Assembly: GCA_039000515.1 (NCBI GenBank)
Contig: JBCFYV010009882.1
Coordinates: forward strand, 47,732,639-47,796,638
Direction of reading: 5' to 3'
Length of the DNA: 64,000 bases
Origin: Timema cristinae
Lineage: Eukaryota > Arthropoda > Insecta > Phasmatodea > Timematidae
Shown: positions 12,885-23,745 of the stretch, piece after piece
Layout: the number at the start of each line of letters is the position of its first letter
How positions within the stretch are numbered: position 1 is the first letter of the stretch
Program-made: the position numbers and the translations under genes
The notes under the pieces: model-generated
Told to the model about the DNA's origin: nothing
Database searches by the model: none
The model's input: the letters and a program-made list of their open reading frames with translations, nothing else

Positions 12885-13415
12885 AAGCTATTATGATCTT
12901 AATTGATTGCACATATGTAACTGAGGATTTCCGCACATGTATTACAGACTTTGCCTTAAAATATGAGTGAAGAACAGCACTAGACATGGGACGACTCCTG
13001 GATAGTTCATTGGCAGGAGTATTGGTGAACTTAGCTCTAGGTCCTGAGTTCGTTCCCCGTATTCAGATGTCATTTTTTAATTGAAAGAATAGGATAAATA
13101 TATGCTGCTATAGCCATAATTAACAAATACAATGGCTTCGCTATTTAATGTTATGTGCATTCATAAGGCTTTTATTGTACTATTGGCATCATAAAATCCT
13201 CCCAAGTCAAAGATGGCTGCGTTATCTGATATCTTGCGATCTTAATTGATCGCTCATCTGTAGTTAACATATTTCTGCGCATTCGTCATAGAGACTGCAT
13301 TAAAATATAAGTGATGAGTGGCCCTATGCACAAGACGACTCCTGAATAGCTCATTAGTAGGAGCGTTAGCGTACTAAACCATGAGTCCCGTGTTCAGGTT
13401 TCATTTTTAAATTTG
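12885..13415 (+). repeat. Direct duplication of a tRNA-like SINE (family G)
   Basis: Two related segments of about 185 bp lie in tandem at about 12885-13080 and 13232-13415. Shared landmarks are gatcttaattgat, taaaatat(g/a)agtga, gacgactcctg(g/a)atag and tcatt(g/a)g(c/t)aggag. Each ends with a tRNA B-box-like segment (gagttcgttccc; gagtcccgtgttcagg) and a short T-run. Either two insertions of one family or a local duplication. Confidence 0.6.
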
Positions 13416-15310
13416 GGGAGTATTATTTTATATCAGGCAATAAACAGGATTTTAACACTTTTTTTTGTGATTAAATAACATACATAATGTAAGCACAAAT
13501 AAATTCAGGTATTTATTTATAAAAATAAATAGTAAAATAAATAGTAAATTTTTTTTCTAAACTTTGTATTTTCTTAGACGCACTTAGTGTATCATTTAAA
13601 AATTAAATTTATGGTTTTGTGACAATAACAAAATCTTAGCTTCAACTTTGCTCCACATATTTCAGGTTTTGTTTCAACTTCACAACGAATTTTTTTAAAA
13701 ATGACCCTCTCACAACCTTACTTTACGTTTCTTGCACTAACCAAACTAAGTGTAAGATATGCTGAGGGTTAATTTAAAGGCTTAAGAAAGAAATAGCTAT
13801 TTTGTTTTACTGGGGTGTTTAGAGTTACCTTTCCAAGCATATATAATATATAATATTATCATAAAATGATTTTAAAGCTAATAAAGTCTTAGTTTGTATA
13901 TATTTAAATTTTTGAAAATATGATGAAATTTTGAATATATAATATTAAGTAACCTCCACCGCAACACCAGAAAAAACAACGGGTATTTTTTTTGTAGTAG
14001 AAAATTTTCAGGCTACAAAAATGGCAAGGCCTGGATTTTGTTGCTAACACATCAAGCGAAGATTTTAATAAATATATTAGATTTATGGTCTTCGTACGTA
14101 ACCAAATACTATTTTATTCAATAAATTATTCCAGCTATTTTAAATGTATTATGTAGTTTTATAATAAACTTTTTAAAGTTAAATTTGATAGTTAAACGAA
14201 TAGTAATATAAATGTTACAATTTTATCATTCATTCTACCAAAAATAAACCAAACTTTAATTTCAACAAATAACATTTTATTATAAATATTCATAAATTTA
14301 TATTATTATTAAAGTTCATGCAACTTTCCAATATTTATTATCTGATTATTTTAATAAACTTAACTCATTCATTGGTAAATAAATTAAAACTTGAAATAAT
14401 TTATTTCATTGCGTCTTTCCTGTAAATTAACTAGGTTTGAATATGATATTAAAATTTCTAGCACTTCAAAGCAACAACACCTATATTTTAGGTTATGAAA
14501 AGTGTACTTACCTTTACATCTAATGTCGGGGTAACGTCACTCTAAACTCCTTGGTGTCATACAGAAGACCTTTTAGTAGTAATGACAGGTATAAATACAC
14601 TTTTTTTTTTTATGACGAAGTGTACTACTCGTACATAGATTTGATAAGACTTAAATCAGAAGAGGCTTTAAATAGGGACTGGTAAAATGTAGCTTTAAAG
14701 TCCTGTGATCACTTTACATTATGTCTGTTATTAGTAAATTTAAATTTTGTTATGCTTCTTACATAATGTTTCTACGCATAATATGTTTCCTAATTTATAA
14801 TTTATCACAGAATTGGATAGTTTTGAAATGATTAGGTGTTTTTTAATAACGTTCATAATTTACTATATTAAAAAACAAATTATATCGGATGAGGCATTTA
14901 AGATGACATCTCGAAAAACAAGCAGTTTAGAAAAAAATATTTCGAACAATAGTTTTTTGTTTTCGAGGGGGGCGGGGGGTAAGAAGAGAACATCACTAGA
15001 TATTTTTTGTTTGGTGGACGTCATTAAGATTATTTCGTCCGGTTTGATATTTTAATGAAAACATAACATTTATGTTAGTTAATTTTATTCTACACAATAA
15101 AAAACTTTTTTTAAACTTCATTTGGTTTGACATCAATTTTTGAAGATGTACTTTAATTTTGTATCTGATTATGACAATTTTTATTCAAATAAATTTGATT
15201 ATATTATAAGTGTATTGAAGTTAATGTTCATCATTATGAGCATTTATTAAAGTAATTTTATAAATAATATTTCATTTAACGTAATATAGAATAACATAAT
15301 GTAATAAAAA
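13416..15310. other. AT-rich spacer, nothing recognised
   Basis: Long A/T tracts and a short G-run at 14970-14980. The 80-codon plus-strand frame at 14813-15055 has no recognisable domain and AT-driven composition. Confidence 0.5.
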
Positions 15311-15593
15311 GTTAGGTGACTTGGCGGTCTAGGGTTAAGGTGACGAACTTCTGTGCTGGGGGTCCGGGGCTCAATCCTTGGCCACAGCACAGATTTATCT
15401 GATTGCCAAACCTTTCCTTCACTTCTGACAAGACGTGTATTAATCACTACTTGTGAATGTGTGGAATGCCAGGCCTCTACCATGGTTCGGATCCCACGTT
15501 AAGCTGTAGGTCCTCCATTTCATCTCACAATCACCCTACCATTACACATTAGCGTAAGCGCGTATAACCCGAACGGGCAGTAAGAAGTGGTGC

Positions 15594-15684
<91 letters not shown>

Positions 15685-15692
15685 CGAATGTT
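15311..15692 (+). mobile_element. SINE family B, nearly complete, 100-bp (TAA)n tail
   Basis: Head gtgacttggcggtctagggt with B-box-like gggctcaatcc. Body cacagcacagatttatctga and gtggaatgccaggcctctac. Tail gcgtataacccgaacgggca, ggtgctaa, then an unusually long TAA array with one interruption at about 15592-15684. Minus-strand frames over it (78 and 96 codons) are shadows; the poly-isoleucine comes from the tail. Confidence 0.92.
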
Positions 15693-15736
15693 CCTGATTA
15701 AAAATATTTATAAGAAAAAACAAGTTAAAATATCTT

Positions 15737-15994
15737 CCACCCGCCTCGGTGGCGTAGTTGACTAACGCATTAGTCGTGTTGAGCTTGACCGCCAAGAACG
15801 GGGAGATCAAGGTTCGAATCTCGGTCGGGTGAACTGGGGGTGGTTTTTCCTAAATGGTTTTCCACTCTTCCTCCACGCAAATGCGGGTTCACTTCCTCTA
15901 ATTCAACCTTCCCAATTCCCAATCCATTAGCGTAATTAGTACTTAAAGCGTATAAACCGAACGGGTAATAAGACAAGGTGCTAAATAATAATAA
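15737..15994 (+). mobile_element. SINE family A, complete, with 11-bp TSD
   Basis: Head acccgcctcggtggcgtagt, B box ggttcgaatctcgg, body with acgcaaatgcgggttcactt, tail gcgtataaaccgaacggg then ggtgctaaataataataa. Direct repeats taaaatatctt at 15726-15736 and 15995-16005. It is the best-preserved plus-strand copy and can serve as the reference for the family here. Confidence 0.93.
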
Positions 15995-16005
15995 TAAAAT
16001 ATCTT

Positions 16006-18715
16006 AAAAATTGATGTCAGCTAAAAAAAAAAGAAGAGGCAAAAGTAGTTAGATTTTTGTGTTGAATAAAATATCTATACAAAATGATATGATTTATTTA
16101 ATAAACTAAAGTTAACCGTGAAATAACCTTGAAGACTTCCATCAAATTAAAAATAACTTTTGCTCTTCTCTACCCCTTTAAAAAAATGTTCGAAACCATT
16201 TGTTCTAAATACTTAATTATTTGAATATTCTGATATCTTAAGTTAAATGCCTCCCCGGGATTTGTTATCAAACTAATCAATCTTTTTTTTGTATGTAACA
16301 ATTATATATTTTGTCTTAATGATTGTTGAATCTTTTTTAAATAATTTCGAAATGAGATAAAAGTTTTTAAATATTGATTGACCTGACACTGTGACTGGTA
16401 CATACATAATGCACCATCTCTCTTTATCTATTAGAATTGATTTGTTTTATAGTAATCTAGAAATAATTTAGATATAAGAATTGTGAAGACTTATTTAATT
16501 TATATAAAATAAACCAAATTTATAGTTTCCAATTTTATTGCAGAATACTTCAAAACATATAACATAGCATAATATCGTATGATCTATAAACTTATAAAAT
16601 AATGTTACAGAAGAATATGGCTTTAATAATGATATTTTTATTTACGGCACATTTAATCTTTCATTGACTTTCTCATTTTTATTAATAATTTATTTGATAG
16701 TAATAAAAATCAATATAAACAGTAAATATATGTTTCATAATTAATTATATATAATGATATTGATACAACTTATACTGGCACAATAATTTTAAAACATTTT
16801 TCTCTTCTGATTAAATTAAACTTATTGATGTTTTGAAGCATGTGTTTTGCAAGCATTTGAATAATTTATTTCCACATAGTGAACTTTTTCCTTTGGTTAT
16901 CACATTGAGATTTCTTTGTTTCATTTTATGTAATGGTGTTTCACCATATATAGTTGAGAGGGACCCAGATATCTGTATCTGTTAGGAAGATACTGCAACA
17001 AATCACTTATAATGATGATGTTACATTTGATTCTTTCAATGTACATATTAATAATGGTTTTAATAATAAAGGTAGTATAACAACAATATTAATGATAATA
17101 ACCCAATCACACAAATCAATAAGGAATCTTTCACACTACTTACTACTTTGCCAAGATTGACATGAGAGCTAAGGTTCTTAATATGGTTTTACTCGCATGT
17201 CATATGAATCATATCTACAAGATTACAAAGCAGAACCTCAAAATTTAATTATATTCTTATTTATTAAGACTATACATTTTCAATATGTGAAAAAATGTTC
17301 ATTTAAGGTCTGAGAAAAAAAACTGCAAACCCTTTTATCGTAATGCGAGTATGACTTTAATATTTAGATATAAATATAAACAGGACGTAGCTAATAAAGT
17401 AAATACATTTTCTCATGATTTATACTTGTCAAATAATTTAAAAGTCAACGTATTTACCTATAAGCTTTTGAATTTTTTAAAAGAAAATACTTAAAAAAAA
17501 ACTTAAAATGCTGGGATGACTCGTGGTAGTTGTAAATTTCATAGAGAGCTATTTTTAAATGTATAATTACACTATATATGTATGGGTACAGTATAAAGGC
17601 CATGTAAAAATTCATTCAATGACTTGTATTTCTTCTAAACGCTTTTATTTTTATAGTACTTTGTGGATCAAGTAGTTTAGAGCAGCAGTAGTTAAATCGT
17701 AAACCAACTTTGGAATGAACTTGTTTTAAGCACGTTTTCCTAGGGGGAGATTTGTTTACGAATCTATTAAACCTCTTGTAAAAGTACCTCATAAATGACA
17801 CCACAAAAAAAACACTCATTTCCCTATACTGCATACTTAAATACTTTAAATTTGTTTAAAAATTTTAGAAAAAAAATATTTCTTCTATCATATCAAAATA
17901 ATGAAGATAAATTTAAGTGTAATGTATAAGTAAATAAACAATTTAAGCTTTTTAACTTTTATTCAAATGGTCTATGTGCGATCCACTTCTTAGCACTACC
18001 TTTTACTACCCTTTCATGTTATAACTTATAAGCAATATGATCCATTAATATACTGGTTAATGTGAGGTTGTATTTTAATCTTAATAATAGTGTACTCTAA
18101 GCATCAAAGAACAGTGGTTTCTCGACAGTTTTATAAATGCCAAATAGGTTTCAATTATGCACGAATGGACTATCTTTTTAAACGATTATTAGCATTCTTT
18201 AAATTAAGTCAAACAAATAAAGTCCTGTCCATTGCCAAATAAATGGTGAGATGGATGATTGCTTGATTGAAATATTATACAACATAAACTCTATTTTGAT
18301 ACGTATTGGCAGCCAAGATTTTTAAACCTAAGGTAAATTCCGAGTGAAACTACTTGAATTTGGTCAGATTTTCGACTATATTTAACCAGATTTTAACCAG
18401 CTATAACCATTTCCAACTAGAGTTTGCAACAGTGTAAGATTAATACCTATTATAAATCAGATTTACCATTCCTATATAAGTTCATAATTATTTATCATAA
18501 CAAAAGGCTCAGCTACCATATCAATAAATATATTTTTGGACTAGGAAATAAGAAATGTATTGTATTTGTTTGTTATGTCTGAGATTAAGAATTCGACAAT
18601 GTTTTAGAACTATTATTTACAATATAATTGAAAAGTGATTGCTAGATTCTAAAGCACTTATATATCGTCAACAATTTCAAAAAGAATACATTTGGGTTAT
18701 AGATTGCTTAGTTTT
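16006..18715. other. AT-rich spacer with one tail fragment
   Basis: No host gene evidence. A faint minus-strand SINE-tail match (cttagcactaccttttacta, ctttcatgttata) lies at about 17988-18030. Short frames at 16954 and 17616 show no domain. Confidence 0.45.
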
Positions 18716-18788
18716 TTAAGCATCGTCATCATTCATGTGAAAATATTCTGTGTAGTTTTATTTTCACATGAATGATAACGATTCTTAA
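18716..18788. other. Long hairpin, 30-bp stem, 13-nt loop
   Basis: The left arm (18716-18745, ending catcattcatgtgaaaata) and the right arm (18759-18788, starting tattttcacatgaatgat) pair over 30 positions with two mismatches. If transcribed from the minus strand one of these becomes a G-U wobble. The size (73 nt) fits an insect microRNA precursor. It also fits a small palindromic element. No neighbour helps decide. Confidence 0.55.
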
Positions 18789-19051
18789 TATGTGCTTTGT
18801 ACTAAAATATTTAATGTACTTACTATTACTAAATAAGCTCAGGCCGAGTGCGTTAGTTGTCTAATAATTAAAATCAATTAGATTTCTAGCAAAGTCTTTA
18901 AATTTAATCTGTTTGATAATTTCCATCAAACAATAATATCATTCCAAAAGATGATTCCAATCCTAACCCTCATATTAGGATGAACCTAATAATTGTCTAA
19001 ATATTATTGTCACTAAGATTAGTCTAGTTTTGAAAAGGAAGTCCTTTATTT

Positions 19052-19400
19052 CAACGGTTTTCAAACTTTTTAACCTCTGGAACTCTCCAGCCCCTCAAAG
19101 ATAATTAAGTCTCGAGGAGCACCTGAAGATGTTTAGGCGAGCCCCAGGGCTCTGAGGATAACGCTGTTATAAACGCTGCTATAGTCCCCTAGGAAAATTG
19201 CGAAGCTCTAAACCATTTTTTAAGTGTGTTCTATTTATCAATATTTATCGCAATAGGATTAAGATTTTTGAGAATTATTGTAAATAGATATGTATTAAGT
19301 AATTTAATTTTATCCATGGATAACTTAATAAATAAATAAAAACATTATTTTTTAAGCCTAAGAATTGTTTATATTTTCTAAAACAATTTGAGAACTGCTG
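19052..19400. mobile_element. hAT-like MITE
   Basis: The left end caacggttttcaaacttttt and the reverse complement of the right end, cagcagttctcaaattgttt, match at 15 of 20 positions. They resemble the CAG(N)GGTTCTCAAACT terminus typical of hAT elements. The interior (349 bp) has no transposase frame. The expected 8-bp target duplication is not clear, so it is an old copy. Confidence 0.6.
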
Positions 19401-19479
19401 TTTTAATCCATTGATTACTGGAAATAATGATACCGCTAGAATAATGATATTATGAAGGTACTATTAACTTCCTTTGCAC

Positions 19480-20095
19480 TGGATTGAAAGATATTGAAAG
19501 AAGTATCATCTTATGGCAGACAGTATTACTTTATGTCCCTTTCTCACTGGAATAAACTAAATCAAACGAAGGCTGTGGTTATGACCGACAGAAGTACTTT
19601 ACTAGCTTTGCTCACTGGAACGAATGATTATAAAAAATATGATATTGTTATCACAGATAGGAGTAATGTACTAGTATATCATTTTCTAAATGGAACGAAT
19701 TATATCGTATAAAGGTTGCTGTTGTGACAGACAGGAGTACTTGCATCCATTGCTAAGAGGAACGAATTATATATAAAGAAGAGATCTGTTATGACAGAGA
19801 AGAGTACTTATATCCTTTGCTCACAGGAACGAACGATATATAAATAAAAATTCTGTTATGGCAGAAAGGATACTTAAATAACTTGATTCCATGAATGAGC
19901 TATATAGAAAGAAAGATGATGTTATGACATATAGGCATACTTACATCCATTTCCCACAGAAACGAATGATATATAAAGAAGAATTTTTTAAAACAGAAGG
20001 GATTTACATAATTTTCTCCTTACAACAAACTATGTCAGAATAAGGATGTTGTTACAGAGAGAGTACGTTACGTACCTTATTATCTGTAATTTTTG
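19480..20095. repeat. About 67-bp minisatellite, 9 units
   Basis: The phrase gttatgacagacaggagtac with variants recurs at about 19511, 19579, 19648, 19722, 19790, 19857, 19923, 19989 and 20050. Between copies sit cctttgctcacaggaacgaa and tgatatataaag blocks. The 72-codon plus-strand frame at its start is a shadow of the first three units. Confidence 0.85.
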
Positions 20096-22036
20096 ATATC
20101 ACAAGATGGATGCTAGGAATAAGATGTATGCAGTTATTAGGTTGACCCCCAAAAAAAGTGGTTGGTGTTAAAAGTTGTAATTTATTAGGTATAAATAGAC
20201 TCCTAATATTATATTAATAGTAACATATTGAAAATTCTTATTCAATTTCATATAAATATCCAAAACTGATATGAATAAATACAATAACACTATACAATGG
20301 GAGTGTTTTCGTTAACAAAAGTTACTAATTTTTAATTTACCTTGCTAGAATTAAATGTAATTTACTATACAATTTAATTTCATACTAGGATTCCATAAAC
20401 CACATTAAGCTAGAATGGTACAATAAAAGGTTGATATACTGGTAGTTTAATGAGCAGATAGTCAAGCACCAACATTTTTTATACTCTATTTAAAATGCCA
20501 ATATGAAATCCCATTTAGCGTTTTGTAATCTTGTAACTGAGACACATGGACATGTGGGTACATAAAAAGTTGACCATATAATTGTAATGTTTCATTTAAT
20601 ATAAGTACATTTTATGTAGTTGGCATCTTATCAAGCATAATAATTTCAAACAATGCTTTTGGATCATTCATATAGAGTTTCCCTCCAAAATAAATCGGAT
20701 TATATATCTTATTTGTAGGTTCTTAATACTCATTTTTAATTTATTGGTTTTTGCTATTTTTCGTTTTCAGCACATCATTGTAAATAAAATTTTATATTTA
20801 TAAAAAAAAGTTAAAAGAGAAAATAAAAAAAAGATAATAGCCAAAGAGCTCCAAAGGCAACTAAAACATTTATAAGCTATTTGAAGTTGGCCAGGTAAAA
20901 ATAAGAATTTAAGTTGTTTGTGTTTGCTAAAATATGAGGATTTCTATGAATTTTTCATGATTAAGGTTCCATAATCTTAGAAATTGTTTATAAATATTTC
21001 GAATGTGTGTAGAATATTTTTCTGAACACTTTTTCTTAAAGGTTTAAATGTATTTGAATTCGTTATTGTCGAATACCTATTAAGGGTTAAAGATTGTAAC
21101 AAAACGATTGGAGTAGAATTACACAATATAATGTTCTCAAAGATTAAGAATAATTTATTCTTGTTTGCTTTAAATGTGTCACTGTACAATTTAATTACAT
21201 CAATGTATTAATTTCAGTATTGTTATGGATTTGTTAATAAATGAATGCTCTAAAATACATGGAAGTTAAGCTTATTACAATACTTTTTAAATACATCAAA
21301 TTTTATACAAAATAAAATTTACTTGAAGATTCACCATGTTCGATGACAAGTGCGAACTGTTTACCTGATTTCTTACATATGCTTTGTTACTGGTGTCATT
21401 TATGGGCTCGTATGAAATCTATATAATTTGTAATACTCTAACTTTGTATTTGCATTTTCTCCCATCAACCTTTGACGTAAATAGGTTTACATGTTGTTTT
21501 TGTACAATATACTAAAAAGTGCTCACACAATTCAAGCTCAGGAAAAAATATATGTATTAATGAAAGATACTACGAACACTGTCAACTAGACCATAAAATA
21601 TTTAATGGTTATAAAAATAGTTTTAAAGTGGCCCAAAAAAAGAAAATTGTCACACGTCAGATTTGTGTCCCCAATATTGTACTTTCAAAGCTATTCCCAT
21701 TCATTGAAAAATCACTTCTATCACATTTGTCATTGAAAAAATAGGGAAGTACGAGAAAATGTAACACTTTAATATAATCGACCGCTTGATAAATCCAACA
21801 CTTGACCTCGTTTTTCATTCCCAAACTGTATGCACACAACAATTGTAAACAAAACAACGCCGTAAGCAAGCTTAAAACTTGCTGAAAATATATTTTTAGG
21901 TGTCTGTCTGCAGCAAGATAGTATCATAGCAGCACATAGTGTAGATAAACACATGAACATCTTCCATTCAGTGGATATATATAGTTCAGGTGAGTTTCAT
22001 CTTGAGGGCGTCGCATGCAGCAGACAGGAGGAGCTA
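20096..22036 (-). other. Lim1 3' UTR and downstream flank (limits unknown)
   Basis: The sequence directly below the Lim1 stop codon must begin as 3' UTR. The first 60 bases (22036 down to about 21975) are GC-richer than what follows. On the minus strand a consensus poly(A) signal AATAAA (tttatt on the plus strand) is seen near 21149, but others are possible and none is proven. Short minus-strand frames at 21657-21960 have no domain. Confidence 0.4.
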
Positions 22037-22086
22037 TCACCAGACCAACCCCTCGTTCTGCATCTGCTGGGGCTCAGAGAAGCCTC
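22037..22086 (-). CDS. Lim1: Lim1 terminal coding exon (exon C)
   Basis: Minus-strand terminal exon. A strong acceptor (gttcttgtttttcag) ends at 22087. The exon opens with two bases (GA) that complete a split codon, then encodes GFSEPQQMQNEGLVW and a TGA at 22039-22037. Exon B ends one base into a codon (CAA G), so joining gives SSQ-G-GFSEPQQ in phase. From memory, Lhx1/Lim1-class proteins end in a short conserved NEA/GxVW-like tail, and this tail is what identified the exon. It is a GC-rich island in AT-rich DNA. Splicing over 21 kb is inferred from phase and sequence, not observed. An additional phase-compatible exon in between cannot be excluded. Confidence 0.78.
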
Positions 22087-22089
22087 CTG

Positions 22090-23640
22090 AAAAACAAGAA
22101 CATCAAGGTTCACCAAGATGTTTGCTGGCTTACTTGTTATAGGAATCAATATTTGCAGTATTCGGATAATATCGTAGCAGAACGAAAATAAAAAGATGGT
22201 TCAAGTAAGATTTTGTATGGTTTTAAATGTCTCATATAAAAACGATTTTAGCATCCTTATCATATTACTTCGACAACGTCGTAAAAAGGGAAAACTAGTC
22301 AAGATAGTTGCAATACGACCTCGTTGTTCCATATTTAGTAGATTAAATAAATCAATTTATACCGTTTAAGGATTAAAATATACAATTAATGTTAGCCTCA
22401 AATTTTAATACATAAAAAAGTGAACCATATTTAAAAGCTTTGAAGTTAAATGTTGTTACCTTCATGTATACTTAGATATTATAATTTTTTGAATATAATG
22501 TCAAATATTTAATGATTTAAAAATCATGAAAAAAGACTTATGTTGGATGATTTGGAGATAAAATAAATTGTCTAGTTTTTTTTTTATTTTAGTTTCAATC
22601 TAAGAAACATCAAGTTTCAGAAGGTAATTTTCATTTACAAATTTGTCACACTCACACACAAATATATAAAGAGATCTTCATTCTAAATATTTTTTGCTAA
22701 GTATAAGGTTATAACGTTAAGTACATTTGATGCGTGGTCATCATATAATGAGGTAAAGTCATAACAAGCTATGCGACTAATGGGAAATAACGTATTTTAT
22801 AATTGTGTATTTTTTCGAAAATCAAATGCTAGGATATTATTGACTTAGTTCAATATATGTTTTAATAATCTTTCATCTTTCTATAATTCTATCAATATGG
22901 TTGAAACCAAATTAAAATTCTTATAACGTGAGTAATTAACTATATATTTCTTGTCTTTGATGATTGTTGTTACTTTAAGTTTATTAGACAATCATTCAGA
23001 TTTTTTTTTAAGATTTTAGGCCAATTTATGTTTAAATGACCATAGAAATATAATGTTACTTGACCTACAGATGTATGATGCATTAATGGTATAGAGGATG
23101 CCTTATATAGGCTTTTCACCAAGAATGATTCAGGTCTATAAAAACTAGTCTCAGAAATATAAAGTTTTTTAAATATTTTCAAACACACCTTCAAAACCAA
23201 ATTATGTCTGTACATTTTATTCAGAAGCGATATATAATAATAAATGAGGCTTTGAAATTTATTCTGAAATTTTGACTCTGAGTCATCATATTTGAATATT
23301 AATTAATACCTTACATACATTTGACATTTTAAAAATTTTAAAGGTAATATTTGCTGGTTTAATAAATGATAAAGTAACTGTATTCAATTCTGCAGCATCT
23401 TCATTTTATATGTATTTCTTCTTTAAGTTGATAAATACCACTATTTAAAATTACTATATTACATTCTCTTAGCCTAATATTGAAGACAATAAGCATACAA
23501 AAGATCTTTGGAATTACACAATTTCTTGATACTTGCATCTTCTATGCTAAGCCACACTTGTCTTTCGTCAGCGCTTATCTTCACGTCTTTGCTTAGAAAT
23601 AAGTGTAAAATAATTAAATATATATTTAGGAGGAGAGTAG
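22090..23640. other. Intron sequence, nothing recognised
   Basis: AT-rich. The 81-codon minus-strand frame at 22970-23215 has no recognisable domain. Confidence 0.45.
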
Positions 23641-23689
23641 GGAGAGTAACATATTACTCTACGGTTTTGTTGGCCTTCTGATTAGAAAC

Positions 23690-23745
23690 ATTGAACCATA
23701 CACTGAACGTACAGCCCGAATATGTAGTAACACACGGTGCTTAAA
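23690..23745 (+). mobile_element. Degraded solo SINE tail
   Basis: Matches the shared tail order: gaacgtacagcccgaatatg, tagtaacacacggtgctta, then an A-run. A few residual body bases lie upstream to about 23630. Confidence 0.55.

Noticed and set aside
15520..15810. 96-codon minus-strand frame with a poly-isoleucine run
   Set aside because: It is translation of the (TAA)n tail and neighbouring SINE parts.
20136..20190. mariner-like terminus (ttattaggttgaccc)
   Set aside because: Only one end resembles a mariner TIR; no inverted partner or transposase was found within a few kb.
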